Positions 6,641 through 15,852 of a DNA stretch of 64,000 bases are shown one piece after another. The position numbers were made by a program, and so were the translations under genes. Source of the stretch: an uncultured Lachnospiraceae bacterium (GTDB lineage: Bacteria > Bacillota > Clostridia > Lachnospirales > Lachnospiraceae); assembly GCA_900551115.1 (NCBI GenBank), contig URUY01000007.1:1-64000 (forward strand), written 5' to 3'. Within the stretch, counting starts at the first letter, position 1. Every line of letters starts with the position of its first letter. The notes under the pieces were generated by a model. It was not told the origin of the DNA, made no database searches, and saw only the letters and a list, made by a program, of their open reading frames with translations.

Positions 6641-8227
6641 TTAAATACCAACCATCTTGACGTCACCCCGCAGCTTTACAAACTTACAGTATTCCATGCT
6701 GTTCTGTACCACTGTAGACACATCTCCGATGGCAATTTTTGTACCCGGGAAAACTTCTCCCTTTACAATGACCTGTGCATGAGCCTGCTGTTCAATTACT
6801 TCCTGCAAAAGCTCTGTTTCTTTTGTTGCCTTCTCCAGTTCAGCCACCTTCTGCTCCCGCAGTTTCAAAATGGAAGTCAGATATTTGATTTGCTCCTGAC
6901 TTAACTGTACGCCGCTTTTACGCTTCTGCACATAAGTAGCGATTATAGGATCCAAACTCTTAATTACCTTATTTATTTCCGCGACATCCTTCTGTGCCTG
7001 CAAAAATCTTGCCTTTACAACCGGGTCCGCTCCCACCTCTACCACCGTGGAGGTTCCCATAGGCGAACCCAGCGTCTTTACCTGCACCAGATTTGTTGCA
7101 CAAACTCTTCCGCCGGTAATAAAGCCCTTTCTGCCGTCTACGGTAATATCGCCGCCCGCCATAACCGTGCTGTGCAAAATGGATTCAGCCGTAATATATC
7201 CGCCTGCGGTAGCTTTTGTGCTTTCCAAAAACTTGGCAACAATATTGCCTTCCGCCTTTAACTCTCCCTTGGACATACCCGCCATACCTCTGGCTATGAT
7301 AATATCACCGCCGGCCTCCAGATAAGCCCCCTCTACAAGACCGTTTACTACGATGTTTCCTTTTGCTTTCACAGAAAAATTGGACTGTACATTGCCGCTT
7401 ACACTGACGCTGCCGTCATACTCGATATTGCCGGTTGAAATATCTACATTTTCCAGCTCCAGAACATTAGATACAAATACCCTGTCTTCCACCAGTGTTA
7501 CATGGCCGTTGACCATCGAGGTCAGCGTTGTTTTGTCTTCGGAAATTGCAATATTATTGCCGAATTTCAACATGGCATTCCTGATATCTCTGGGCTTAAT
7601 TTTCGTTCCCTGAATATTCATGCCGTACTCTCCGGCATCTGCCGGAATCAGTTTTGCCAAAACATCACCTGCCTGACAGTGATTAATGGTATTTAGATGA
7701 AAGAAATCCACACTGCCATCCTGATTCACAGTCGGCCTTGCCTTTATATCCGTATTAAAATAATACTCAATTACGGCATCCGTTCCCTGTCTTGCCGGCT
7801 TTCCTTCCGCTATCACGATATTCTCACAGTATTCGCCCTTCTCTATTGCTTCCGTGATGCGCTCCTCCAGGATACCGTATTTTATCTGCCTCATATTCAG
7901 TTCACTGATAAATTCATGCACCGTCATTTTTGCCCCTGTTTCGGAGGGCGGATAAAACCGCACGGTTGCCTTCATGGCATCCTCTTCAATAAACAGACTA
8001 TAGCTCATATTCACAACGGGGCAATCTCCGCTCCCAAGGTGGACAACCATATCTTTTCTCTGCATAATGGCATTTTTTAACGCAGAAAGGTCACAGGTTA
8101 CGCTTCTCTGCATAAGGTAATCTGTGACTTCTCCTATTCTGACACATTCTCCGTCTTTAGTCGGTGCTTTAATCTCTAACCCATAGCCTACGCTGTCAAC
8201 CACTAGCCTAAAATAACCATTTCCCAT
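6641..8227 (-). CDS. FapA-type DUF342 polymer protein
   Basis: The 528-residue protein has the DUF342/FapA core. An N-terminal alpha/beta region is followed by a beta-helix built from short repeats (IEYDGSVSVSGNVQSNFSVK, GNIVVNGLVEGAYLEAGGDI, then similar turns to about residue 390). A C-terminal coiled-coil segment (about 400-470) ends in another small beta region. DUF342 proteins occur in flagellar and sporulation loci of Bacillota; a polymerising scaffold role is proposed, but the function is not settled. It directly follows sigD. The start has AGGAGAGG upstream. Confidence 0.8.
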   Translation of the reverse strand: MGNGYFRLVVDSVGYGLEIKAPTKDGECVRIGEVTDYLMQRSVTCDLSALKNAIMQRKDMVVHLGSGDCPVVNMSYSLFIEEDAMKATVRFYPPSETGAKMTVHEFISELNMRQIKYGILEERITEAIEKGEYCENIVIAEGKPARQGTDAVIEYYFNTDIKARPTVNQDGSVDFFHLNTINHCQAGDVLAKLIPADAGEYGMNIQGTKIKPRDIRNAMLKFGNNIAISEDKTTLTSMVNGHVTLVEDRVFVSNVLELENVDISTGNIEYDGSVSVSGNVQSNFSVKAKGNIVVNGLVEGAYLEAGGDIIIARGMAGMSKGELKAEGNIVAKFLESTKATAGGYITAESILHSTVMAGGDITVDGRKGFITGGRVCATNLVQVKTLGSPMGTSTVVEVGADPVVKARFLQAQKDVAEINKVIKSLDPIIATYVQKRKSGVQLSQEQIKYLTSILKLREQKVAELEKATKETELLQEVIEQQAHAQVIVKGEVFPGTKIAIGDVSTVVQNSMEYCKFVKLRGDVKMVGI

Positions 8228-8256
8228 GTCCCTCTCCTTTTATTACGCCGACTTCG

Positions 8257-9030
8257 TTATCTGTCTGTAAAGATTCCCATATAACTTCCCATTTTTTCTT
8301 TCATTTTTTGAAGCGCACGCGTATGAAGCTGGGAAATCCGGGATACAGAAACTTCCAATACGTTGCTGATTTCTTTTAATGTCAGCTCCTCATAGTAATA
8401 TAGCAAAATCACCCTGCGTTCTTTTTCTGTGAGCAGCAAAAGCGTCTGTTCCAATACCTGCTTCAATTCTTCTTTCTCAATATTTTCTTCAGGGCCTTCA
8501 AATCTTGCAGTGGTATGCCTGTTTCCTTCCGCCGGCACTTCACAGCCCTGTTCCATATATTCATTTAGGGAAACGACATTGGTAATCTTCATCTGGGACT
8601 GCCATTCCAAATATTCCTCATCCGTAATTCCCAGTTTTTCCGCTATTTCCTCATCAGTAGCCGCTCTGCCAAAAATCAGTTCAATCTCTTTTATAACGGC
8701 ATCAATTTTTTTCTGTTTTTGGCGAATTGTTCTGGGAATCCAATCCATTTTACGAATCTGATCCAATATAGCTCCGCGTATCCGCAGACTGGCATAGGTT
8801 TCAAACTTTACTTCCTTCATGCAGTCAAATTTATCTATGGCGTCTATTAACCCGAATATGCCGTAGCTTACCAAATCCTCATATTCAACATTGTACCCCA
8901 AATACATACTCAATCGGCCTGCTACCAATTTTACAAGGGGCGCATATTCCAGTATGATTTTTTCTCTGATTTCAGGAGCCCTAGTCCTGCCGTACTCATC
9001 CCAAAGCTTCTTTCTGCCCGCTTCGTCCAT
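8257..9030 (-). CDS. sigD: Flagellar sigma factor SigD/FliA (sigma-28)
   Basis: The 257-residue protein is a full sigma-28: region 1.2/2 with EYEDLVSYGIFGLIDAIDKF and FETYASLRIRGAILD, region 3 with PRTIRQKQKKIDAVIKEIE, and region 4 ending LTLKEISNVLEVSVSRISQL. It directs RNA polymerase to late flagellar, chemotaxis and often autolysin promoters. Its place after cheD near the end of the operon is as in B. subtilis, where operon position limits its level and gives on/off cell populations. AGGAGGATGCC precedes the ATG. No anti-sigma FlgM gene is in the window. Confidence 0.95.
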   Translation of the reverse strand: MDEAGRKKLWDEYGRTRAPEIREKIILEYAPLVKLVAGRLSMYLGYNVEYEDLVSYGIFGLIDAIDKFDCMKEVKFETYASLRIRGAILDQIRKMDWIPRTIRQKQKKIDAVIKEIELIFGRAATDEEIAEKLGITDEEYLEWQSQMKITNVVSLNEYMEQGCEVPAEGNRHTTARFEGPEENIEKEELKQVLEQTLLLLTEKERRVILLYYYEELTLKEISNVLEVSVSRISQLHTRALQKMKEKMGSYMGIFTDR

Positions 9031-9063
9031 GGCATCCTCCTAAACTGCTTTTTTGCGCTCCGC

Positions 9064-9330
9064 TTATTCTTTTTCCGTTTTCTGTTCTGATGCTTCCGCG
9101 GTTTTGTCTTTTTCTATGACTTCCCCTTTATCCAGCGCCGCTTTCTCATTTTGGGTATCAAAAATATCCAGTGCCCATTTCAAGACACTTCCCAACAGAT
9201 AAAAAATAACCAGCACCAGCAAAAGGGCCACTAATTTCTGAATAACCGTATACTTCATTGCAAACGTGATAATGCTGGTAACCGCACCCGCCACCAGCAT
9301 TAATATCAGCGGCAAATATTTTCTGTTCAT
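9064..9330 (-). CDS. Small two-helix membrane protein between cheD and sigD, unknown
   Basis: The 88-residue product has two hydrophobic helices (about 5-25 and 33-55: YLPLILMLVAGAVTSIITFA and KLVALLLVLVIFYLLGSVL) and a charged Lys/Glu tail. No known domain is visible. In B. subtilis cheD is followed directly by sigD; here this gene is inserted between them, nine bases from cheD. It could tie the chemotaxis or motor genes to the membrane, but that is speculation from context. AGGAG lies before the ATG. Confidence 0.65.
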   Translation of the reverse strand: MNRKYLPLILMLVAGAVTSIITFAMKYTVIQKLVALLLVLVIFYLLGSVLKWALDIFDTQNEKAALDKGEVIEKDKTAEASEQKTEKE

Positions 9331-9338
9331 AACTGCTC

Positions 9339-9827
9339 CTATATCACTTTTTCAGGCTTGCCTACCGCTCTTATTACATAATCTCCTGTTTCCGGATAAA
9401 AAATAACCGTCCTTCCATAGGTTGCACCCGTATCTTCTGCCAACACAGGTATGTTCAACTCGGCCAGCTTCTTTTTGGCTGCCTCCACATTCCGGTCTCC
9501 CACGCGTACAAGATCGGACTTGTTCTGAAAAGCAAACATCATAGCGCCGCCGGCCAGCTTTGCCGTCATCCTGTTTCGTTTTGCCCCCAATGCCTCCATC
9601 TGCCTTACCAGCTCGGTAATACCGGTGTCCGCAAACTTCGGAATATTGTTTTCTCCGCCGCGGATGGCTGTGCTGTCCGGCAGCATGATATGCGCCAAAC
9701 CGCCGATTTTTGTTACCGGGTCTCTCACTGCAATTCCCACGCAGGAACCAAGCCCAAGGGTTGTCACCCCGTCAGGACTGGTGCAGACCTTTAAATCCGC
9801 CATCCCCACCTTTATAATTTCACTCAT
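9339..9827 (-). CDS. cheD: Chemoreceptor glutamine deamidase CheD
   Basis: CheD deamidates glutamines in methyl-accepting chemoreceptors and, in B. subtilis-type chemotaxis, binds and stimulates the CheC phosphatase. The 162-residue protein carries the catalytic Cys in LGLGSCVGIAVRD and the His in GGLAHIMLPDS, plus the conserved TAKLAGGA motif. It follows cheC immediately, which fits the CheC-CheD feedback pair. Length and motifs are normal. Confidence 0.95.
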   Translation of the reverse strand: MSEIIKVGMADLKVCTSPDGVTTLGLGSCVGIAVRDPVTKIGGLAHIMLPDSTAIRGGENNIPKFADTGITELVRQMEALGAKRNRMTAKLAGGAMMFAFQNKSDLVRVGDRNVEAAKKKLAELNIPVLAEDTGATYGRTVIFYPETGDYVIRAVGKPEKVI

Positions 9828-9865
9828 AAGTATATTACCTCGGTCTACTCTAATTTACATGGCGT

Positions 9866-10483
9866 CTACATCAATCCAAGAGAAGAAAGTATCTTTTCAT
9901 AAGACTCCAGATCCGGAATCAAAATGAAATAACCGTCTATTTCTACCTCATCATAAAACTGTGATTGAATCAAAAGGATTTTGTCGCCGATAGTTCCGAA
10001 TTCAATAGCAGGCACACTGAGTATAGCTCCTGCCATATCCAATGTCAGGGCCGGCGGTGACGGATAAATTTTTAAATTGGTGAGTGTGGACAGGGAATTT
10101 AAATAAGCGCCGGTAATAATATTGCTGACTTCCTTCATGGCCGACAGCTCCATCTCATTTAAATCGGGGCCTTCGCTTCCCATTCCCATCATCAGCTTAT
10201 TCACAAGGTGCTTTGCACTGTCCTGCTTTACAAGAAACATGATGCTTCCGGTAATATCCCCTTCCACGGCAAGATAAACGCCGATCATAAGCTGCTCCTC
10301 ACCACCCATCAGGGCGCCTACGTCCTTAAACTCCAGCAGTCTGACCTGCGGTACCTGCATGTCCACCTTACACTGCAGCATCTGTGACAATGCCGTCATG
10401 GCATTTCCCGCACCGATATTCCCAATCTCCTTCAGCACATCAAAATAGTCCTGGGTTACTTTTTCCAAACTCATTTCAGCCAT
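9866..10483 (-). CDS. cheC: CheY-phosphate phosphatase CheC
   Basis: CheC removes phosphate from CheY-P and forms an adaptation loop with CheD. The 205-residue protein has the two family motifs: DVLKEIGNIGAGNAMTALSQ near residue 15 and MKEVSNIITGAYLNSL near residue 115. It lies between cheW and cheD with short gaps, in the same order as B. subtilis. FliY, a second protein with this fold, is encoded earlier in the operon, so the cell has at least two CheY-P phosphatase candidates. Confidence 0.94.
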   Translation of the reverse strand: MAEMSLEKVTQDYFDVLKEIGNIGAGNAMTALSQMLQCKVDMQVPQVRLLEFKDVGALMGGEEQLMIGVYLAVEGDITGSIMFLVKQDSAKHLVNKLMMGMGSEGPDLNEMELSAMKEVSNIITGAYLNSLSTLTNLKIYPSPPALTLDMAGAILSVPAIEFGTIGDKILLIQSQFYDEVEIDGYFILIPDLESYEKILSSLGLM

Positions 10484-10515
10484 ACCGCTACGTCTCCTTA
10501 ATTTGTTTGCACTTG

Positions 10516-10965
10516 TTATTTTTCCTGTGCCACCATATTTAAATCCAGTAAGGAAATCAATCCGCCTTCATATTTGCCGACTCCCAAAATGAAGTTGTTC
10601 TTATCGTCTTTGTCATAAGCCATCTTTTCAACCTGTGTAGCCATATCCAAAGTCACTACTTCCTTTACCTCATCAACAATCATTCCTATGGTACCGTACT
10701 GCTCCAGCTTCACAATAATGATTCTGGTTGACTTTGTATTCTCGTCAGCAGGAAGTCCCATCTTTAACCGGATACTCATAATGGGAATAACCTCCCCACG
10801 CAGATTGATAACGCCCTTTAAGTAAGGAGCTGTTTTCGGCACCCTCGTAATATGCTGCATCCTTACGATATTATCAATATATCCGATGTCAATGCCATAC
10901 TGTTCCTGTCCCAGTCTGATGACAATATACTGTGTTGTTTCACCTGCAACTTTTAATTCTTCCAT
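10516..10965 (-). CDS. cheW: Chemotaxis adaptor CheW
   Basis: CheW couples receptors to the CheA kinase in the polar signalling array. The 149-residue protein is a single SH3-like CheW domain: YIVIRLGQEQYGIDIGYIDN at the start, APYLKGVINLRGEVIPIM in the middle and DEVKEVVTLD later. GGGAGGGAAGACAGG precedes the ATG, and cheA lies 18 bp upstream. CheV, often the second adaptor in Bacillota, is not in the window. Confidence 0.95.
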   Translation of the reverse strand: MEELKVAGETTQYIVIRLGQEQYGIDIGYIDNIVRMQHITRVPKTAPYLKGVINLRGEVIPIMSIRLKMGLPADENTKSTRIIIVKLEQYGTIGMIVDEVKEVVTLDMATQVEKMAYDKDDKNNFILGVGKYEGGLISLLDLNMVAQEK

Positions 10966-10983
10966 CCTGTCTTCCCTCCCACA

Positions 10984-13110
10984 CTATATTAATGCATTGG
11001 CATCCAGAATCAGAGCAACTTCACCGTCGCCCAAAATGGTTGCGCCGCTAATCAGCTTACACTTATTGTCAATATATTTACCCATGGACTTGATAACGAT
11101 TTCCTGCTGTCCCAAAAGCTCGTCTACTACAAGGCCGGCAGTCTTGTCGCCCTTCTTGGCAATGATAACAATCATATTATCATCGGCGCCCCTTGCGCTT
11201 TCCACATCCAGTTCCTTATCCAGTCTGATAAGCGGAATCACACTGCCGCGCAGATGAATCACTTCTTTATTCTGTACAAGCCTGATATCTGCCGGTGAAA
11301 TATCCTCTATGGTCTGAATGGAGCCAAGGGAAATGGCATATTTCTCGCCGCCCACGACAACCATAAGTGCCTGAATGATGGCAAGTGTAAGCGGAAGCCT
11401 GATGGTCCAGACACTGCCTTCACCGAATTTACTCCTTACTTCAACCTCACCGCTGAGCGCTTCAATTTTGCTCTTGACTACATCCAGCCCTACGCCTCTG
11501 CCGGAAACATCCGTAACCTTTGCAGAAGTAGAGAAGCTTGGAAGGAACAGCAAATCGATAATCTCTTTTTCCGACATATTAGCAGCCTGTTCCGGTGTAA
11601 TGGTACCGCGCTCTATGGCTTTATTCTTAACGGCTTCCGTATCGATACCGTTACCGTCATCCCTTACTTCAATTACAACGTTGTTGCCGTCCTGATAAGC
11701 GTCCAGCCATATGGAGCCTACTGCCGGCTTACCTCTCTTTGCACGTACTTCGGCAGATTCCAGACCATGGTCTGCTGAATTCCTGAGAAGATGCATTAAA
11801 GGGTCACCGATTTCATCTACAACAGTACGGTCCAGTTCTGTTTCTTCACCGGACATATACAGTTCCATCTTCTTATCCAGCTTTTTGGATAAGTCCCTTA
11901 TCATGCGGGGGAATTTATTGACAACGCTCTCTATGGGCACCATCCGTACCTTCATAACGGATTCATGGAGATTGGTTGTAACGCTCTCCAGATACTCAAT
12001 CTGCTCATTAACACCGCTCTGCGTTGCTGCTACCGTGGATGCTGCCACAAGGGAGTTCTTTGCGATAATCAGCTCACTCACCAGATTCATAAGTACATCC
12101 AGCTTTTCAATATCCACACGTACCGTACGGTTTACAACCGGCTTTCCTGCATTCTGCTTTGCGGCTGCCGGTTTCTTTTCGGAAGCCTGTGACGCACTGG
12201 GACGCTTTGCGGGTTCGGAAAGAGAAACTGCATTTTCTGTGCTTTTTGCTTCACTTTTCTGCATCTGCTCTTTATGTGCCGCTGCTGCTTTACTTTCCTC
12301 ATCCATCTGCATTTTGGAAATATCCAGATTTTCAGCCTGTACGGACTCAATCTCCGACACATTGCTTACGGCGGCTATCACCTGTTCCACTGTGGCATCC
12401 GTAATAATAACAAGAGAGAAATCCAGTTCAAAGCGCTCATCCTCGATATCCTGCGCAGAAGGACTCGAGATAATAATCTCGCCCAGCTCCTCCACTGCCT
12501 TGAATACCAAAAATGCTCTTGCTGCCTTTAACAGACAGGTTTCCTGTACTTTGACGGTAACGCCGTACACCTTCTTGCCCTGTTTTAAGGCTTCGTTAAT
12601 AACCATCACATCAGTGCTGTCCAGCTTGATATCCAGCCATTTCTTACCATTGCCTTCATTGCCGCCCTCTGCTGCTTTTTCTGCCGGGGAAGCCTTTGCA
12701 GCCTCCGGTTCTGCGGCGTCTGCGCCTTTATTGTTCAGCACATCATTTAACATCTTAATCAGAGGTTCATTTTCATTAGTTCCCTCGTCTCCGCTTTCCC
12801 GTATGTTGCCGGTATACTCTTCAAGTGCGTCCAGGCACTGAAACAGAATGTCAATCATATTGGCTTTTACCTTTATGTTGCCATTGCGTACCTCTGAAAA
12901 AACATTTTCCATATCATGGGTCAGATTCTGCATGCGCTTATAGCCCATGGTACCTGCCATACCCTTTAAGGAATGGGCAGCACGGAAAATCTCGTTAATG
13001 GTATCCATGTTTTCCGGATCCTGCTCCAGGTCCAGTATCTGTGTGTTCAGACTCTGTAAATGTTCAGTTGTTTCATCAAGGAAAATTTCCAGGTATTGGC
13101 TTACATCCAT
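10984..13110 (-). CDS. cheA: Chemotaxis histidine kinase CheA
   Basis: The 708-residue kinase has five domains. P1 carries the phosphorylated His46 in FRAAHSLKGMAGT. A P2-type CheY/CheB-docking region lies at about 165-255. P3 is the dimerisation helix pair (about 330-400). P4 is the ATPase (HLLRNSADHGLES and VRDDGNGID). P5 is CheW-like at the C-terminus. It passes phosphate to CheY for motor control and to CheB for receptor adaptation. A long Lys/Ala/Glu linker (255-325) separates P2 from P3. The order cheB-cheA-cheW-cheC-cheD is as in B. subtilis. Confidence 0.96.
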   Translation of the reverse strand: MDVSQYLEIFLDETTEHLQSLNTQILDLEQDPENMDTINEIFRAAHSLKGMAGTMGYKRMQNLTHDMENVFSEVRNGNIKVKANMIDILFQCLDALEEYTGNIRESGDEGTNENEPLIKMLNDVLNNKGADAAEPEAAKASPAEKAAEGGNEGNGKKWLDIKLDSTDVMVINEALKQGKKVYGVTVKVQETCLLKAARAFLVFKAVEELGEIIISSPSAQDIEDERFELDFSLVIITDATVEQVIAAVSNVSEIESVQAENLDISKMQMDEESKAAAAHKEQMQKSEAKSTENAVSLSEPAKRPSASQASEKKPAAAKQNAGKPVVNRTVRVDIEKLDVLMNLVSELIIAKNSLVAASTVAATQSGVNEQIEYLESVTTNLHESVMKVRMVPIESVVNKFPRMIRDLSKKLDKKMELYMSGEETELDRTVVDEIGDPLMHLLRNSADHGLESAEVRAKRGKPAVGSIWLDAYQDGNNVVIEVRDDGNGIDTEAVKNKAIERGTITPEQAANMSEKEIIDLLFLPSFSTSAKVTDVSGRGVGLDVVKSKIEALSGEVEVRSKFGEGSVWTIRLPLTLAIIQALMVVVGGEKYAISLGSIQTIEDISPADIRLVQNKEVIHLRGSVIPLIRLDKELDVESARGADDNMIVIIAKKGDKTAGLVVDELLGQQEIVIKSMGKYIDNKCKLISGATILGDGEVALILDANALI

Positions 13111-13111
13111 T

Positions 13112-14188
13112 TTACTTTACCCCCACGTTTAATATAATTTCCTGTGCGATTTGGTCAAGTGGTACAATTTGGTCGGAAAGCCCTGCGTTTACCACGCTCT
13201 TTGGCATTCCGTACACTGCGCAGGTGCTTTGCTCCTGTGCGATTACATACAGCTTTTTTCTGTCTTTTAAATATGAAATTCCTGCCGTGCCGTCAGCGCC
13301 CATTCCTGTCATAACCACGCAGACAACCTCATCAAAACGGCTGTTCTCCAAGGATTCATACATATAATTGGCGCAGGGCTTCACGCCCTCTCTGGCCGGT
13401 TCGTCCGTGTAATGAATGGTATACTTACCGCCTGCATTCATCACTACTTTCATGTGCATTCCGCCCATAGCCAAATAAACGCGTCCGTTCTCCAGCACAT
13501 CGCCTTCTGCCGCTTCACATACCGGAAGCGGGCTTAAGCTGTTGAGTCTTTCTGCAAGCGATGCCGTAAACCCTTTCGGCATATGCTGTACAACTAACAC
13601 CGGCGCCTGCAGGTTTTCCGGCAGCAGCGGAATCACTGACTGTAATGCCTTGGGACCGCCCGTAGAGCTTGCTATGGCCACGATTTTTTTGCCGGTCACG
13701 CCCACCGTACGCTTACCCGTCAGTGTAGCTATCCGCTGAACCGTTTCCCTCTCCTTCTTTTTCCTTTCCTCGGTTTGGAAAACCGGCTGCTTTGAATCAG
13801 CCACTACCGCAAGCGTTTCAATCAGATTTTTGCGAAACTCTTCCGCACGGCAGTCAACGGCGCTGTCCGGTTTATGTACAAAATCAAGCGCTCCCAAATC
13901 CAGTGCGTCCAATGTAACCTTCGCGCCTTCGCTGGTTGCGGTACTCGCCATCAATACCCTTGCAGAAATTTTGAACTTCTGCATTTCCTTCAGTAATTCA
14001 ATCCCGTTCATCTTGGGCATGTTCACATCAAGAACCACTGCATCATAGGTCTTGCGGCTGAGTAAATCCAACGCTTCCAGTCCGTTCGTTGCACGGTCTT
14101 CTACACGGAATCTCTCATCACTGTTGATTATATCACACAAAACCCTTCTCATGAGTGCAGAGTCATCTACAATAAGTATTTTTTTCAT
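13112..14188 (-). CDS. cheB: Receptor methylesterase/deamidase CheB
   Basis: The 358-residue protein has a receiver domain (Asp-Asp 8-9, phosphorylated Asp54 in VVLDVNMPKMNG) and a methylesterase domain with the catalytic Ser in ASSTGGPKAL, His in VQHMPKGFT and Asp in GMGADG. It removes methyl groups from chemoreceptors during adaptation. I start at MKKILIVDD (14188), because the longer frame runs into the PilZ gene and has no family match. cheA follows after one base. CheR, the opposing methyltransferase, is not in the window. Confidence 0.95.
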   Translation of the reverse strand: MKKILIVDDSALMRRVLCDIINSDERFRVEDRATNGLEALDLLSRKTYDAVVLDVNMPKMNGIELLKEMQKFKISARVLMASTATSEGAKVTLDALDLGALDFVHKPDSAVDCRAEEFRKNLIETLAVVADSKQPVFQTEERKKKERETVQRIATLTGKRTVGVTGKKIVAIASSTGGPKALQSVIPLLPENLQAPVLVVQHMPKGFTASLAERLNSLSPLPVCEAAEGDVLENGRVYLAMGGMHMKVVMNAGGKYTIHYTDEPAREGVKPCANYMYESLENSRFDEVVCVVMTGMGADGTAGISYLKDRKKLYVIAQEQSTCAVYGMPKSVVNAGLSDQIVPLDQIAQEIILNVGVK

Positions 14189-14192
14189 AATT

Positions 14193-14915
14193 TTATCCCT
14201 TTTCGCGGTGACGGTTTTTTCTTTCTTCTTCAAAAATATATTTAATAATTTCTTCCCTGTCGTCCACATCCAGATTTACATACTGTACACGGTGTTCAAA
14301 AGTGCCTTTTTTATTTTCCAGCTCCTTCACGCCAAGAATCTTTCCGATAATTTCACATACCTTTATTCTGCCGCCGGTCAGCAGATTGTAAGTGCAGTAA
14401 ATCAGGCTTTCCGGCTCATAACGCTGGTCGCTCATAAAGCGAAGCCCTCCGCCGCTGATATCTACAATCACACTTCTTTTAAGAGGCAGCCCCGGCGTCA
14501 GGAAAGAAGCGTCCTTCTGCTCGATGGCTTTAACCTCCTCTTCTACCAAAGGCCTTGCGCACATTTCAAGGGCACAGCTGAAACGGTAATATTCCCTGCG
14601 CTGGTATTTCCGCAGGTTACTTATCATTTCCACCACAAGAATATATACGTTGTTGCTCTTATATCTGTCTATAATGCGCAGGAAACACTGGTACAGATGA
14701 CTGCCGAAAAAAACAGCATCATATTCACCGTCCACCGGCAAAAGAATCAGTTTTGTCTGCTCCATAGGCATTATGATTTCCATTCTGTCCTCGGAAAGGA
14801 TATCAAGGACCTTGCTCTTATATACTTTTTTTGCCGCTTCACTATTGCCTTCATTTATCCGGTCAACTGCCTGCAGTTCCACCTTACAGCCCGGCATTAT
14901 AAATTTTGACAGCAT
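14193..14915 (-). CDS. PilZ-domain flagellar brake protein (YcgR/YpfA-like)
   Basis: The 240-residue protein has an N-terminal YcgR-like domain and a C-terminal PilZ domain. The c-di-GMP-binding signature is split as usual: RKYQRREYYR near residue 107 (RxxxR) and the later DISGGGLRF motif near 150. YcgR-type proteins bind c-di-GMP and slow or stop the motor; B. subtilis YpfA/DgrA does this through MotA. Its place between flhG and cheB in the motility operon supports that role. AGGAGG precedes the ATG. Confidence 0.85.
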   Translation of the reverse strand: MLSKFIMPGCKVELQAVDRINEGNSEAAKKVYKSKVLDILSEDRMEIIMPMEQTKLILLPVDGEYDAVFFGSHLYQCFLRIIDRYKSNNVYILVVEMISNLRKYQRREYYRFSCALEMCARPLVEEEVKAIEQKDASFLTPGLPLKRSVIVDISGGGLRFMSDQRYEPESLIYCTYNLLTGGRIKVCEIIGKILGVKELENKKGTFEHRVQYVNLDVDDREEIIKYIFEEERKNRHREKG

Positions 14916-14924
14916 AACTACCTC

Positions 14925-15800
14925 CTACCCCAGCTTTTTTCCTGTTACAATATGAGAAAAAAACGCCGCCATTCCTCTTTTCCTGACAGTCATTTCCCGG
15001 TTCATCAGCTGTGACGCAATATTTTCATAAGCAACACTGGATTTTGCAGAAGGATTCTGCAGGGAAACCGGCACCTGCTGCATCACTGCCTTTGACAGCT
15101 GATTGTCCTGAGGTATCGCCCCCAAATAAGAAAACGGCAGCTTCAAATATCTGACAACCACTGCATTCAGTTTATTGTACAGTATCTGCCCATCCTCTTC
15201 CTTGTCCACCTTATTGGCTATCATCTTAACCTGTGAGCTTTCCGGCGAAAACCGCGGATGCCTGTTAAGCGCCTTTAATAAAGAATAGGAATCTGTAATG
15301 GAGGTAGGCTCCTGCGTTGTCACTAACAGGATTTCGCCGCTGGCTACCAGAAATTCCAGTACCGCATCGGAAATTCCCGCCCCCGTATCCACTATAATAA
15401 CATCTGCAATAGCGTCAAGCTCTGCCAGATTCTGTATAATATACGTCAGATAATCCCTGTTTAAGTTAGACATCCCCACAATACCCGAACCGCCTGAAAT
15501 AAATCCCACATCCATAGGCCCCCAGGTAATAATCTCTTTGATGTTTTTTCCCTGATAAATCAAATCACACAAATTGTGCTTGGGAACCGCCCCAAACATG
15601 ATTTCGATATTGGCCAGCCCAAAATCCGCATCTAAAATAATGACGCGCTTTCCCATCTTACGGAACTGGATTGCAAGATTGATGGAAGTATTTGATTTTC
15701 CCACGCCGCCTTTGCCGCTCGTAACCGTAAGCACCCTTGCCATAGGCCGCTGCTTGTTACTTGCCTTGATGATATTTCGTAACTGTTCTGCCTGATCCAT
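14925..15800 (-). CDS. flhG: Flagellar number regulator FlhG (MinD-like ATPase)
   Basis: FlhG (YlxH) is a ParA/MinD-family ATPase that works with FlhF to control number and placement of flagella. The 291-residue protein has the deviant Walker A motif SGKGGVGKSNTSINLA near residue 30, and the conserved VIIVDTGAGIS segment. It follows flhF with a 52-bp gap. The C-terminal basic patch (residues 270-291) could form the usual amphipathic membrane-targeting segment. Confidence 0.93.
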   Translation of the reverse strand: MDQAEQLRNIIKASNKQRPMARVLTVTSGKGGVGKSNTSINLAIQFRKMGKRVIILDADFGLANIEIMFGAVPKHNLCDLIYQGKNIKEIITWGPMDVGFISGGSGIVGMSNLNRDYLTYIIQNLAELDAIADVIIVDTGAGISDAVLEFLVASGEILLVTTQEPTSITDSYSLLKALNRHPRFSPESSQVKMIANKVDKEEDGQILYNKLNAVVVRYLKLPFSYLGAIPQDNQLSKAVMQQVPVSLQNPSAKSSVAYENIASQLMNREMTVRKRGMAAFFSHIVTGKKLG

Positions 15801-15852
15801 ATCTTTCCTCCCGTATTGTCATACACAAGAAAATGTAAATACAAAGCTCCTC

